Below, piece by piece: positions 26,402 to 35,403 of a stretch of DNA of 64,000 nt. This DNA comes from Actinomadura alba (GTDB taxonomy: Bacteria > Actinomycetota > Actinomycetes > Streptosporangiales > Streptosporangiaceae). The notes beneath the pieces were generated by a model. It was not told the DNA's origin and did no database searches. It saw nothing but the letters and a program-made list of their open reading frames with translations. The DNA lies in NCBI RefSeq assembly GCF_014323705.1, contig NZ_JABVEC010000004.1:248001-312000 (forward strand). The letters run 5' to 3'. A program made the translations under genes and the position numbers. How positions within the stretch are numbered: position 1 is the stretch's first letter; every line of letters begins with the position of its first letter.

Positions 26402-26793
26402 TAACCCTCCTCAGCCGCTCGCGCGGCCGGCGGTCGCTATGTACCTCATGTCGCCGTACGTCCTTCCGGCGAGCCGAGCGATGTCACCCATTTTGTGTGC
26501 CTTACCGACAGTACGTCGTCGGACGTTCGTAAGCGATGTTCACGCGCCCGTCCGGCCGGCGGTGATGCGGGTGTTCATGAGTACGTCACTTCTCCCGGTT
26601 CATTTGGCCCCACCACTCTGCCGCACCGGCGTCTCCGCCACTCCCCGGACGGGGAACGAGGACGATTTCCCCTCAACTCGGCCGCATGACGCGGCGCGCC
26701 ACCCCCCGGCCGCACCGCGCCGCCCCTTTCCGCTCCACCCCGATGACCTGGGTATTCGTCGCTCGACACAGCCTGGGACGGGAGTTTTGACAG
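26402..26793. other. Intergenic region between divergent moxR and mraZ
   Basis: About 390 bp with no supportable gene. It contains the Shine-Dalgarno of moxR, the moxR promoter region, and a noticeably AT-richer stretch at ~26480-26600. Several short frames read through it on both strands but lack coding features or ribosome binding sites. Confidence 0.6.
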
Positions 26794-26821
26794 TTGACGG
26801 TGGGGAAGAGTGGAGTACAGT
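26794..26821 (+). promoter_or_regulatory. mraZ (dcw operon) promoter
   Basis: TTGACG (26794-26799), 16-bp spacer, TACAGT (26816-26821). An overlapping TTGACA occurs at 26787-26792. Transcription would start near 26828, within the MraZ box array, leaving a ~45-nt leader before the mraZ ATG. Confidence 0.6.
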
Positions 26822-26835
26822 GGTGCGCCGTGGAG
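26801..26835 (+). promoter_or_regulatory. MraZ operator: four TGGNG boxes at exact 10-bp spacing
   Basis: TGGGG at 26801, TGGAG at 26811, TGGTG at 26821 and TGGAG at 26831. MraZ in other bacteria binds tandem TGGGN-type repeats separated by 5 bp (10-bp phasing) upstream of its own gene. The array here covers the -10 region and presumed start site, so MraZ binding should repress the dcw promoter. Confidence 0.75.
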
Positions 26836-26872
26836 GGCGGCAGTGCTCCACGGGGCGCGGGAGGTGGGGCCG

Positions 26873-27304
26873 ATGTTTCTCGGCACCCATTCACCGCGCC
26901 TTGACGAAAAGGGACGACTTTTCCTACCGGCCAAGTACCGCGAGGAGCTGTCGGGGGGATTGGTGATCACAAAGGGTCAGGAACGCTGCCTGTACGTCTT
27001 CCCCATGGCAGAGTTCCAGCGCATCACCGAGGCGCTCCGCACGGCGCCGGTCACCGCGAAGGCCGTGCGGGACTACAGCCGGGTCTTCTTCGCCAGCGCG
27101 TCCGACGAGGTTCCGGACAAGCAGGGGCGGATCACGATTCCGGCGGCACTGCGCAACTATGCGGCGCTGACGAGGGACTGCACCGTCATAGGGGCCAACA
27201 CGCGTTTGGAGATCTGGGACTCCCAGGCATGGGAGACCTATCTCGAACAGCAGGAGCAGGAGTTCTCCGACCTGTCCGAGGAGGTGTTGCCCGGGATCCT
27301 ATGA
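26873..27304 (+). CDS. mraZ: Transcriptional regulator MraZ
   Basis: DNA-binding AbrB-fold autorepressor of the division/cell-wall cluster. The 143-aa protein has the two tandem MraZ domains: [20 protein letters not shown] at the N-terminus and [20 protein letters not shown] from ~residue 80, each with the family DxxGR signature. ATG 26873 matches the conserved N-terminus; an upstream in-frame ATG at 26810 lies inside the operator and is rejected. GGGAGGTGGGG precedes the start. An ATG at 27301 overlaps its stop (see rsmH). Confidence 0.96.
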   Translation: MFLGTHSPRLDEKGRLFLPAKYREELSGGLVITKGQERCLYVFPMAEFQRITEALRTAPVTAKAVRDYSRVFFASASDEVPDKQGRITIPAALRNYAALTRDCTVIGANTRLEIWDSQAWETYLEQQEQEFSDLSEEVLPGIL

Positions 27305-27534
27305 CGGTTGAGTCGTCGGTCCTGAGACCGATGTCGGCCCACGTTCGGCCAGGTCTCCACCCGCTCTCCACGTCAGCTGGCGCAGCTTCCCCGGCGCCAG
27401 ATGGCACCCCGCCTCCCGGCGGGTCTTCCCAGGGCAGCGGATGGGGACCTGGCCGGGCGAGGCCGCCGGCGGCCGGCGACTTCGGGGGAGATGGCCACAG
27501 TCCGCGAGCGGTGGCGCCACCAGGGGGTGACGAG
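27305..27534 (+). ncRNA. Structured mraZ-rsmH leader, candidate mraW RNA motif
   Basis: A 230-nt gap in an otherwise tightly packed operon. It contains GAGACC (27324-27329) / GGTCTC (27352-27357) closing an inner GGCC/GGCC pairing, then CTGGCGC (27377-27383) / GCGCCAG (27394-27400), and GGTGGCGCCACC (27510-27521) just before the rsmH ribosome binding site. A conserved cis-regulatory RNA called the mraW motif is known upstream of rsmH (mraW) in actinomycetes; location and structured nature fit, but I could not align the consensus. The region is also open in the rsmH frame from an ATG at 27301, an alternative explanation. Confidence 0.5.
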
Positions 27535-28596
27535 ATGCACAATGACGACAACACGGCCGGGTCCGGTCACGTACCGGTCATGCTCGGTCGCGTCATGTCG
27601 CTGCTGGCCCCCGCGCTGGCGCACCCCGGTCCCGGTGGACGCGACCCCGTGTACGTCGACGCGACCCTCGGCCTGGGCGGTCACGCCGAGGCGATTCTCC
27701 AGGCGCATCCACGGCTCCGGCTCGTGGGACTCGACCGCGACACCACCGCACTCGAGCGGTCCCGCGAGCGGCTCGCCCCCTTCGCGGATCGCGTCAGCCT
27801 CGCTCACGCCGTCTACGACGAACTGCCCGGCGTGCTCTCCGACCTCGGCGTCGCGACGGTCCAGGGCGTGCTGTTCGACCTGGGGGTGTCCTCGCCGCAG
27901 CTCGACGAGACCGAGCGCGGCTTCGCCTACTCCCATGACGCCCCGCTCGACATGCGGATGGACCAGACGCGGGGGATGACCGCAGCCGAGGTCGTGAACA
28001 CCTATCCGACCGAGGAGCTCGCGCGGATCCTGCGGGTGTACGGCGAGGAGCGTTACGCGCGCCGCGTCGCCGCCGCCATCGCCCGCGAACGCCGCACTGA
28101 GCCGTTCACGTCCACGCGGCGGCTCGCCGACGTGGTGCGCGCCGCGATCCCGGCGGCGACCCGGCGTACCGGCGGCCATCCGGCCAAGCGAACCTTCCAG
28201 GCACTGCGCATCGAAGTGAACGCCGAGCTGAGCACATGGGAGCGAGCGCTGCCCGCCGCCCTGGACGCGCTGTCCGTGGGCGGGCGAGTGGTCGTGCTCT
28301 CCTACCACTCGCTCGAGGACCGCATCACCAAGCAGGTGCTCGCCGCCGCCGCGGCCGACACGACACCGCCGGGGCTGCCCGTTCCACTGCCGGATCGCGA
28401 GCCCCGGTTCCGGCTGCTCACCCGCGGGGCCGAGCAGCCCTCCGACGACGAGACCACGACCAATCCGCGAGCCGCGTCGGCGCGTCTGCGAGCCGCCGAG
28501 CGGATCCGGGAGACGGGGAGCGGGCCCGGCGTAGAGGCGCGTGAACGCGCCGCCACGCGGAGCCCGCGGGCGAGGGAACGAGGAGGCACGGCATGA
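27535..28596 (+). CDS. rsmH: 16S rRNA (cytosine-1402-N4) methyltransferase
   Basis: Methylates C1402 of 16S rRNA with SAM. The 353-aa protein shows [33 protein letters not shown] (SAM loop), [68 protein letters not shown] and [13 protein letters not shown], all family signatures, then a basic low-complexity C-terminus. I chose ATG 27535 preceded by GGGGGTGACGAG; starting at 27301 would add 78 Pro/Gly-rich residues. The ATGA at 28593 overlaps ftsL. Confidence 0.95.
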   Translation: MHNDDNTAGSGHVPVMLGRVMSLLAPALAHPGPGGRDPVYVDATLGLGGHAEAILQAHPRLRLVGLDRDTTALERSRERLAPFADRVSLAHAVYDELPGVLSDLGVATVQGVLFDLGVSSPQLDETERGFAYSHDAPLDMRMDQTRGMTAAEVVNTYPTEELARILRVYGEERYARRVAAAIARERRTEPFTSTRRLADVVRAAIPAATRRTGGHPAKRTFQALRIEVNAELSTWERALPAALDALSVGGRVVVLSYHSLEDRITKQVLAAAAADTTPPGLPVPLPDREPRFRLLTRGAEQPSDDETTTNPRAASARLRAAERIRETGSGPGVEARERAATRSPRARERGGTA

Positions 28597-29255
28597 CCAC
28601 GACGACCACGCGTTCGCCGCGGTCCGGGCGCGGGGGCGCCGAGGACACCAAGGCCGCGAAGCCATCGGCCGGGACGCGGCCGGCTCCGGCGAGCCCCTCA
28701 CGTCCCTCCACGCGTCCGAAGGCGTCCCCACCGTCGCGCGAGGCCACGCGGACGGGCGGTGCCCAGCCGGCGCGCGCCCAGAGCCCGCGGACGGCGCGGG
28801 TCCGGAGCATCCAGACGGCGCCGCCCCGGGCACCTTTCGTCCTGCTCGTGGTCGGGCTGCTCGGGGGAGCGCTGGTCAGCCTGCTGCTGCTCAACACCGT
28901 GCTGGCCGAGGACGCGTTCACGCTCACCAAGCTCCAGCGCAGCAACAAGCAACTGAACCAGCAGCGCCAGGCACTGCAGGAGGAGATCGCGCGCGAGGAG
29001 GCCCCGGAGAGGCTGGCCCAGAAGGCCAAGGCCCTGGGCATGGTGCAGCCCACGCGACCGGCGTTCGTCGACGAGCAGGCCCGCCGGGTGATCGGCGCCA
29101 GGGTGCGGCCGGTGCCGCACCCCGCCGCGGCCGCCGCCGGTGCCGCCGGCGTGGTGGCCGTACCGGGAGCGGTCGTGCCCGGCGACGGGGTCACCGCCCG
29201 GGGCGAGCCGGCCGAGCCGGTCCGGCCGGGTGCGCCGGAGGGCGGCCGCAGGTGA
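28593..29255 (+). CDS. ftsL: FtsL-like divisome membrane protein
   Basis: A 220-aa single-pass protein at the position of ftsL between rsmH and ftsI. It has a long basic, disordered cytoplasmic N-terminus (~85 residues), one transmembrane helix ([19 protein letters not shown]), then a coiled-coil-like stretch [20 protein letters not shown] and [19 protein letters not shown], typical of FtsL/DivIC. The C-terminal ~60 residues are Ala/Gly/Pro-rich. It should bridge FtsQ and FtsI-FtsW. Sequence similarity in this family is low, so assignment rests on topology and synteny. It starts in ATGA with rsmH and ends in GTGA with ftsI. Confidence 0.88.
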   Translation: MTTTTTRSPRSGRGGAEDTKAAKPSAGTRPAPASPSRPSTRPKASPPSREATRTGGAQPARAQSPRTARVRSIQTAPPRAPFVLLVVGLLGGALVSLLLLNTVLAEDAFTLTKLQRSNKQLNQQRQALQEEIAREEAPERLAQKAKALGMVQPTRPAFVDEQARRVIGARVRPVPHPAAAAAGAAGVVAVPGAVVPGDGVTARGEPAEPVRPGAPEGGRR

Positions 29256-31264
29256 CGACGCGGCGCGGCCGCGGCCCCGCCCCGCCGCCTCCGGGGCGCA
29301 AGGGGAACAGCAGGGGCCGGCCACCGGGCGGCCAGGGCCCGGCCCGCGCCACCGGCGGGGCGGGGCGTTCGGGCGGCGGGGTACGCGGAGGGACCCCGCG
29401 TCGCACGCCCCGGGCCGACGGCACGAAGCCCCAGCGGCCCGCGGCGACCCCGCGCCGCGGTGGCAAGGGCACCGGCGCCCGCCGCCCGGCGAAGGCGTCC
29501 GCGCCCCCGAGGCCCAGGTCACGCGTCCCCATGCGCCGCCGCGACCCGATCAAGCGGCTCAACGTCGGCCTCCTGCTCATCGCCTTCGTGCTCTCCCTGT
29601 TCGCCGGCCGACTGGTGCAGCTCCAGGGCATCGAGTCGCAGCAGTACGCGCAGCAGGCGATCCGGCAGCGCCTCGTCAAGATCGATCTGCCCGCCACCCG
29701 CGGCGAGATCACGGACGCACAGGGTACGAAGCTCGCCATGACGGTCGAGGCACAGGCGATCTTCGCCGATCCCGTCATGGTCCGGCCCGGCGAGCGGCAG
29801 CGGATCGTCGAGGCCCTGGCGCCCATGCTCGGCCTCGACCCGGCCAAGGTGCTCAAGGCCATCAGCACGCCGGACAGCCGCTTCGAGTACATCGTCCACG
29901 GCGTCAAGCCCGACCAGGCGCGGATGGTGCGGGCGCTCGGGTTCGAGGGCATCGGCACGTTGCCGGAGTACCGCCGGGTCTACCCCGCGGAGTCGCTCGC
30001 CGCCAACGTCATCGGCTTCGTCAACCGGGACGGGGAGGGCGGCGGCGGGCTCGAGCACGGCATGGACCGCGTTCTCGCCGGCCGCGACGGCTGGCAGCGC
30101 GTGGAGATCAGCAGGGACGGCCAGCACATCCCGATGGGAGAGGACCAGTCGAGCAAGCCGGTGCCCGGCCAGGGCCTGCGGCTCGCTCTCCTCAGCGACC
30201 TGCAGTACAAGGCGCAGCAGGCGATCACGAACCAGGTCCGGGCCACCAAGGCCCTGAGCGGCAGTGTCATCGTGATGGACCCGCGGACCGGGCACATCCT
30301 GGCGATGGCGATGGCACCCGGATTCGACCCGAACGACTACGGCCGCTCGAGCCCGGCCGCCCGATCCAACCCGGCGGTCGAAGAGGCGTTCGAGCCGGGC
30401 AGCACCAACAAGGTGATCACCGCCGCTGCGGTGATGGAGAAGGCCGGCGTCACCGCCGAGACCCCCTTCACCGTCCCGGACCACATCTACCGGCAGGGCC
30501 GCAAGTTCCAGGACTCGCACACGCACCGCACCGAACGCCTCACCTTCGGCGGGATCCTGGCCCAGTCCAGCAACGTCGGGACGATCCTGGCGAGTGAGAA
30601 GATCAACCCCGAGACGCTCTACCAGTTCATGCGCGCCTTCGGCTTCGGCGAGCCGACCGGGGTGAAGCTCCCCGGCGAGACCATGGGGATCCTGCACCCG
30701 CCCGCCAAGTGGAGCGCGACCGACCGCTATCCGATCGCCTTCGGCCAGACGGTGTCGGTCAACGCCCTGCAGATGGCCAGCGTCTACGCCACCATCGCCA
30801 ACGGCGGCGTTCGCGTCGCTCCGACCCTGGTCACGGGCACCACGGACGAGAAGGGCCGCCTCACCCCGGCGCCCGAGCCGGCCAAGCGGCGGGTGATCAG
30901 CACTCAGACGGCGAAGGAGATCACTCGCATGCTCGAGGGGGTCACCACGACGGAGGGCACCGCGCCGGCCGCGCAGATCCCGGGCTACCGGGTCGCGGGC
31001 AAGACCGGCACGGCCGAGCGGCCCAATCCGCGCTGCCACTGCTACCGGGGCGGGGGCTACACCGCGTCCTTCGCCGGGTTCGCGCCCGCCGACGATCCCC
31101 AGCTCGTCGTCCAGGTCGTGCTGCAGGCCCCCAAGGGCAGGTACTACGGTGGCGAGGTGGCGGCGCCGGTGTTCAAGGATGTCATGTCCTTCGCGCTGCA
31201 GACCCGCAAGGTCCCGCCGACCGGTAGTGGGTCACCGAAGATCCAGATCTACGCCCGCGGCTGA
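29252..31264 (+). CDS. ftsI: Penicillin-binding protein 3-type septal transpeptidase
   Basis: Class B PBP cross-linking septal peptidoglycan. The 670-aa protein has a ~95-residue very basic Gly/Arg/Pro-rich cytoplasmic tail, one transmembrane helix (VGLLLIAFVLSLFAGRLV), the PBP dimerisation domain (~residues 145-320), and the transpeptidase domain with SxxK as EPGSTNK (~385), SSN as AQSSNVG (~442) and KTGTAE (~585). Directly after KTG lies RCHCY, two closely spaced cysteines, which is unusual so near the active site. Start GTG 29252 sits in GTGA with ftsL. Partner glycosyltransferase FtsW is encoded downstream. Confidence 0.96.
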   Translation: MTTRRGRGPAPPPPGRKGNSRGRPPGGQGPARATGGAGRSGGGVRGGTPRRTPRADGTKPQRPAATPRRGGKGTGARRPAKASAPPRPRSRVPMRRRDPIKRLNVGLLLIAFVLSLFAGRLVQLQGIESQQYAQQAIRQRLVKIDLPATRGEITDAQGTKLAMTVEAQAIFADPVMVRPGERQRIVEALAPMLGLDPAKVLKAISTPDSRFEYIVHGVKPDQARMVRALGFEGIGTLPEYRRVYPAESLAANVIGFVNRDGEGGGGLEHGMDRVLAGRDGWQRVEISRDGQHIPMGEDQSSKPVPGQGLRLALLSDLQYKAQQAITNQVRATKALSGSVIVMDPRTGHILAMAMAPGFDPNDYGRSSPAARSNPAVEEAFEPGSTNKVITAAAVMEKAGVTAETPFTVPDHIYRQGRKFQDSHTHRTERLTFGGILAQSSNVGTILASEKINPETLYQFMRAFGFGEPTGVKLPGETMGILHPPAKWSATDRYPIAFGQTVSVNALQMASVYATIANGGVRVAPTLVTGTTDEKGRLTPAPEPAKRRVISTQTAKEITRMLEGVTTTEGTAPAAQIPGYRVAGKTGTAERPNPRCHCYRGGGYTASFAGFAPADDPQLVVQVVLQAPKGRYYGGEVAAPVFKDVMSFALQTRKVPPTGSGSPKIQIYARG

Positions 31265-31286
31265 CCAAGGCGGGTACTCTCTCGCC

Positions 31287-32915
31287 GTGGCCCCAGCAGC
31301 AACCCGACAAGAGCGTTCCAGCGACAGCAAGCCGTCCCGTACCGAAAGAGCCGTCATGCGCCCGACGACCAACACACCCCGGCCGCTCGCCGGGCTGGCG
31401 CGGATGCTCGATCCCGCGTACGAGGGGGGCGATGCGGGCACGTACGCCCAGGTGATGGTCACCGGCATCACCCATGACTCTCGCCACGTCCGTCCCGGCG
31501 ACCTCTACGCGGCACTGCCCGGCAGCAGCGTCCACGGCGCCGACTTCGTCTCCCAGGCCGCCGCGGCGGGCGCCGTGGCCGTCCTCACGGACGCGGCCGG
31601 CCGCGAGCGCGCGGCCCGCACCGGGCTGCCGGTGCTCGTGACGCCCGACCCGCGCGCGGTGCTCGGCGCCGCCGCCGCGTGGGTGTACGGCGAGCCCGCG
31701 CGGGACCTGACGCTCATCGGGGTGACGGGCACCAGCGGTAAGACGACCACCGTCTACCTCCTCGAGGCGGGGCTGCGGGCCGCCGGGGCCGAGACCGGAG
31801 TGATCGGGACCGTCGAGACCCGGATCGGCGGCACCCGGCTGCCGAGCTCGCTGACCACCCCCGAGTCCACCGACCTGCACGCGATCTTCGCGATGATGCG
31901 CGAGCGCCAGGTCGGCGCGGCCGCCATGGAGGTCTCCAGCCACGCTCTCGAGCAGGGGCGGGTCGGCGGCGCGTTCTACGACGTCGCGCTCTTCACGAAC
32001 CTGTCCCAGGACCATCTCGACTACCACCCGACCATGCAGGCCTACTTCGAGGCCAAGGCCCGGCTGTTCACGCCGGAGTACTGCCGGGTCGGCGTGGTGA
32101 ACCTCGACGACGTGTACGGGCAGACGCTGCTCGACATCGCCGAGGTGCCGATGACGACCTTCTCGGCGGTGGGGGACCCCTCGGCCCACTGGCGGGCCGA
32201 CGACGTCCGTCTCGGCGCCGACGGCAGCGTCTTCCGGATCGTCGGGCCCGGCGGTGTCGAGGTCGACGCCGCGGTGCAGCTGCCCGGGCCGTTCAACGTG
32301 GCGAACGCCCTCGGGGCCATCGTGGCGCTGGTCGAGGCGGGGATCGCGCTGCCGACGGCCGTCCAGGGCGTCGGTTCGCTGACCGGCGTCCCCGGCCGGC
32401 TGGAACGGGTCGACGAGGGTCAGGACTTCGTGGCCCTCGTCGACTACTCGCACAAGCCCGGGGCCGTCGAGGCCGTGCTGACCGCGCTGCGGCCGGTCAC
32501 CGAAGGACGGCTCATCGCGGTGCTCGGCTGCGGCGGAGACCGCGACAAGGGCAAGCGCCCGCTCATGGGCGAGGCCACCGCCAGGCTGGCCGACGTGGCG
32601 ATCTTCACCAACGACAACCCGCGTTCCGAGGACCCTCTCGGCATCCTCGCCGCTATGGTCGAAGGCGGCCTCAAGGTGCCGCAGAGCGAGCGCGCGCACG
32701 TCATCGTGGAGCCCGACCGGGCGGCCGCGATCGAGCTGGCGATCGGCCGGGCACACCGGGGCGACGTCGTGATCGTGGCCGGCAAGGGCCATGAACAGGG
32801 CCAGTACGTCGGTGGTGAGGTTCTCGCCTTCGACGACCGCGAGGTCGTGCGCACGGCCCTGCGGGGGCGGCGGGACGACCGGTCGCACAGCGAGGGACGG
32901 GGGAGCCGGGCGTGA
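31287..32915 (+). CDS. murE: UDP-MurNAc-tripeptide synthetase (meso-DAP adding)
   Basis: Adds the third stem-peptide residue to UDP-MurNAc-L-Ala-D-Glu. Features: the Mur N-terminal domain with GITHDSRHVRPGDLYAALPG, P-loop GVTGTSGKTTTVYLLEA, central domain FTNLSQDHLDYH and TMQAYFEAK, and C-terminal DNPRSEDP, the motif typical of enzymes selecting meso-diaminopimelate. Start choice is uncertain: GTG 31287 has TACTCT 6 nt upstream (leaderless geometry) and keeps the gene 22 bp from ftsI; ATG 31356 after GAAAGAG would remove 23 poorly conserved residues. Ends overlapping murF (GTGA). Confidence 0.94.
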   Translation: MAPAATRQERSSDSKPSRTERAVMRPTTNTPRPLAGLARMLDPAYEGGDAGTYAQVMVTGITHDSRHVRPGDLYAALPGSSVHGADFVSQAAAAGAVAVLTDAAGRERAARTGLPVLVTPDPRAVLGAAAAWVYGEPARDLTLIGVTGTSGKTTTVYLLEAGLRAAGAETGVIGTVETRIGGTRLPSSLTTPESTDLHAIFAMMRERQVGAAAMEVSSHALEQGRVGGAFYDVALFTNLSQDHLDYHPTMQAYFEAKARLFTPEYCRVGVVNLDDVYGQTLLDIAEVPMTTFSAVGDPSAHWRADDVRLGADGSVFRIVGPGGVEVDAAVQLPGPFNVANALGAIVALVEAGIALPTAVQGVGSLTGVPGRLERVDEGQDFVALVDYSHKPGAVEAVLTALRPVTEGRLIAVLGCGGDRDKGKRPLMGEATARLADVAIFTNDNPRSEDPLGILAAMVEGGLKVPQSERAHVIVEPDRAAAIELAIGRAHRGDVVIVAGKGHEQGQYVGGEVLAFDDREVVRTALRGRRDDRSHSEGRGSRA

Positions 32916-34348
32916 TCTCACTTTCGCTCGCGAAGATCGCTGAGATCACGGGGGGCACCGCGCACGGAGCGGACGGCGCCGCCACGGTCACGGGTCCCGT
33001 CGTCATCGACTCCCGCACCGTCCAGCCCGGCGCCCTGTTCGTCGCGGTCCGCGGTGAACGCGCCGACGGCAACGACTTCGCCGCCGCCGCCGTCGCCGCC
33101 GGCGCGGCCGGAGTGCTGACCGACAGCCCCCCGGACGGCGACGGCGTGCCGGCCGTCGTCGTCGACGACGTGGTCAAGGCACTCGGGGTGCTCGCGCGCG
33201 CCGTCGTGGCCGGGTTGCCCGACGCCACCGTGATCGGGGTCACCGGGTCCTCCGGCAAGACCTCGACCAAGGACCTCATCGCGCAGCTCACGGTCCGCCG
33301 CGGACCGACGGTGGCGCCGGTCGGGTCGTTCAACAACGAGATCGGGCACCCCCTCACGGCGCTGCGCGCCGACGAGGACACCCGCTACCTCGTGCTGGAG
33401 TACAGCGCCCGGGGAATCGGCCACATCGCCTACCTCACCGAGGTGGCCCCGCCGCGCGTCGGCGTGGTCCTCAACGTCGGCACCGCCCACATCGGCGAGT
33501 TCGGCAGCCGCGAGATGGTCGCCCGCGCCAAGGGCGAGCTGGTCGAGGCACTGCCCCCGGGCGGTACGGCGATCCTCAACGCCGACGACCCGCTCGTGCG
33601 CACGATGGCGGCCCGTACGCCCGCGCGCATCGTCACCTTCGGCCGGGCACCGGACGCCACCGTACGCGCGACCGAGGAGTGGCTGGACGAGGCGGGACGG
33701 CCGCGTTTCTCGCTGGTCACCCCCGAGGGCACGCTGCCGGTCTCCATGCGGCTGCACGGCTCGCACACCGTCGGCAACGCGCTCGCCGCCGCGGCGGCCG
33801 CCCGCGAGGTCGGCATGCCACTGCACGAGATCACCGAGGCGCTGTCGGAGGCCACCGCGGTGAGCCGGTGGCGGATGGAGGTCAGCGAGCGGAGCGATGG
33901 GGTCACGGTCGTCAACGACGCCTACAACGCCAACCCCGAGTCGGTGCGCGCGGCGCTCGACGCGCTCCGGCACATGTCCCGCGGCGAGGGCACCGGTACC
34001 CGCCGCGCCTATGCCGTACTGGCCGGGATGGCCGAGCTGGGCGCCGCCTCGGTGACCGAGCACGAGAAGATCGGGCAGCACGCGGCGCGATGCGGTCTCG
34101 CGGGACTGATCGTCGTCGGGCCGGACGCGGCGCCGATGCTCGAAGGAGCCAAGCAAGTCGGGTCATGGACGGGAGAGTGTGTACAGGTGGATGACGTCGG
34201 CGCCGCGGTGGCGGCGCTGAACGAGCGGCTCCGGCCGCGGGACGTCGTACTGGTGAAGGGTTCCCGCGTCGCGGGGCTGGAGCGGGTCGCCCAGGCACTG
34301 CTCGACGACGGGCCGGACGAACGGCCGGGGGGGAGGACCGGCGCGTGA
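32912..34348 (+). CDS. murF: UDP-MurNAc-tripeptide--D-Ala-D-Ala ligase
   Basis: Adds the D-Ala-D-Ala dipeptide to complete UDP-MurNAc-pentapeptide. The 478-aa ligase has the N-terminal substrate domain ([20 protein letters not shown]), P-loop [18 protein letters not shown] (~residue 108), [26 protein letters not shown] with the carbamate-lysine region [14 protein letters not shown], and [17 protein letters not shown] in the C-terminal domain. GTG 32912 overlaps the murE stop; its own TGA overlaps the mraY GTG. Confidence 0.96.
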   Translation: MISLSLAKIAEITGGTAHGADGAATVTGPVVIDSRTVQPGALFVAVRGERADGNDFAAAAVAAGAAGVLTDSPPDGDGVPAVVVDDVVKALGVLARAVVAGLPDATVIGVTGSSGKTSTKDLIAQLTVRRGPTVAPVGSFNNEIGHPLTALRADEDTRYLVLEYSARGIGHIAYLTEVAPPRVGVVLNVGTAHIGEFGSREMVARAKGELVEALPPGGTAILNADDPLVRTMAARTPARIVTFGRAPDATVRATEEWLDEAGRPRFSLVTPEGTLPVSMRLHGSHTVGNALAAAAAAREVGMPLHEITEALSEATAVSRWRMEVSERSDGVTVVNDAYNANPESVRAALDALRHMSRGEGTGTRRAYAVLAGMAELGAASVTEHEKIGQHAARCGLAGLIVVGPDAAPMLEGAKQVGSWTGECVQVDDVGAAVAALNERLRPRDVVLVKGSRVAGLERVAQALLDDGPDERPGGRTGA

Positions 34349-35403
34349 CCAACATCCTCATCGCCTCGGCGGTCTCCTTGTTCATCGGCATCGTCGGTAC
34401 CCCGGTGTGGATCCGGCTCGTCTCCCGCCTCGGATACGGCCAGATGATCCGCGAAGAGGGCCCCAAAGCCCACCTCGACAAGCGCGGCACACCCACCATG
34501 GGCGGTGCCGTGTTCGTCGTCGGGTCGGTGATCGGCTACGCCGCCGCGCACCTGCTCACCGGGTCTCCGCCCACCTGGTCGGGGGGGCTGGTGCTGATGC
34601 TCATGGTCGGCCTCGGCGTCGTCGGGTTCGTCGACGACTACATCAAGGTCTTCAAGCAGCGCAGCCTCGGCCTGCGGAGTAGTGCCAAGGCGATCGGCAT
34701 CGTGCTGATCGGCGTCGTCTTCTCGGTCGGGGTGCTGAACTTCCCGAACGGCTACGACGTCACGCCCGCGACGACGCACCTGTCGTTCCTGCGGGACTTC
34801 GGCCCCTCGATCGGCCCGTATCTGTTCGTGGTCTGGGCGCTGATCCTGATCCAGGGCGTCTCGAACGGGGTCAACCTGACCGACGGCCTCGACGGTCTCG
34901 CCGCCGGGCCGGCGGGCATGGTGCTCGCCGCCTACGTGATCATCGGTAACTGGCAGCTGCGCAACAGCTGCTTCGACAACGCCCTCGCGCCGAACTGCTA
35001 CAGCGTCCGCGACCCGCTCGACCTCGCCGTCGTCGCGGCCGCGGTGCTCGGCGGAGTCTTCGGCTTCCTGTGGTGGAACGCGCCCCCCGCGAAGATCTTC
35101 ATGGGCGATACGGGTTCGCTCGCGCTCGGCGGCGTCCTCGTCGGCCTGGCGATCACCACCCGCACCCAGTTCCTGCTCGCCATTCTCGGCGGGCTCATCG
35201 TGATCATCACGCTGTCGGTGATCATTCAGGTGGGCGGCTTCAAGGCCACCGGGAAACGGGTGTTCAAGATGGCCCCGCTGCAGCACCACTTCGAGCTGTC
35301 CGGCTGGGCCGAGACGACGATCGTCGTGCGGTTCTGGCTGATGTCGGCCCTGTTCGTCGCCATCGGCCTCGGCGTGTTCTATCTCGAATGGGTGCCCAAA
35401 TGA
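34345..35403 (+). CDS. mraY: Phospho-MurNAc-pentapeptide translocase
   Basis: Integral membrane enzyme transferring phospho-MurNAc-pentapeptide to undecaprenyl phosphate to form lipid I. The 352-aa protein has ~10 transmembrane helices, [19 protein letters not shown] after helix 1, the catalytic Asp pair in [17 protein letters not shown] (~residue 94), [17 protein letters not shown] (~178), [12 protein letters not shown] (~254) and the [16 protein letters not shown] loop with its His cluster. GTG 34345 overlaps the murF TGA; the stop overlaps murD as ATGA. Confidence 0.97.
   Translation: MTNILIASAVSLFIGIVGTPVWIRLVSRLGYGQMIREEGPKAHLDKRGTPTMGGAVFVVGSVIGYAAAHLLTGSPPTWSGGLVLMLMVGLGVVGFVDDYIKVFKQRSLGLRSSAKAIGIVLIGVVFSVGVLNFPNGYDVTPATTHLSFLRDFGPSIGPYLFVVWALILIQGVSNGVNLTDGLDGLAAGPAGMVLAAYVIIGNWQLRNSCFDNALAPNCYSVRDPLDLAVVAAAVLGGVFGFLWWNAPPAKIFMGDTGSLALGGVLVGLAITTRTQFLLAILGGLIVIITLSVIIQVGGFKATGKRVFKMAPLQHHFELSGWAETTIVVRFWLMSALFVAIGLGVFYLEWVPK

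Noticed and set aside
26575..26970. Minus-strand frames across the mraZ promoter
   Set aside because: They run through the MraZ operator and mraZ start, with no ribosome binding site or similarity to a known protein.
27229..27534. RsmH start at 27229 or 27301
   Set aside because: The family N-terminus begins just after 27535, which has a good ribosome binding site; the extension is Pro/Gly-rich. Kept as an alternative because the region is in frame.
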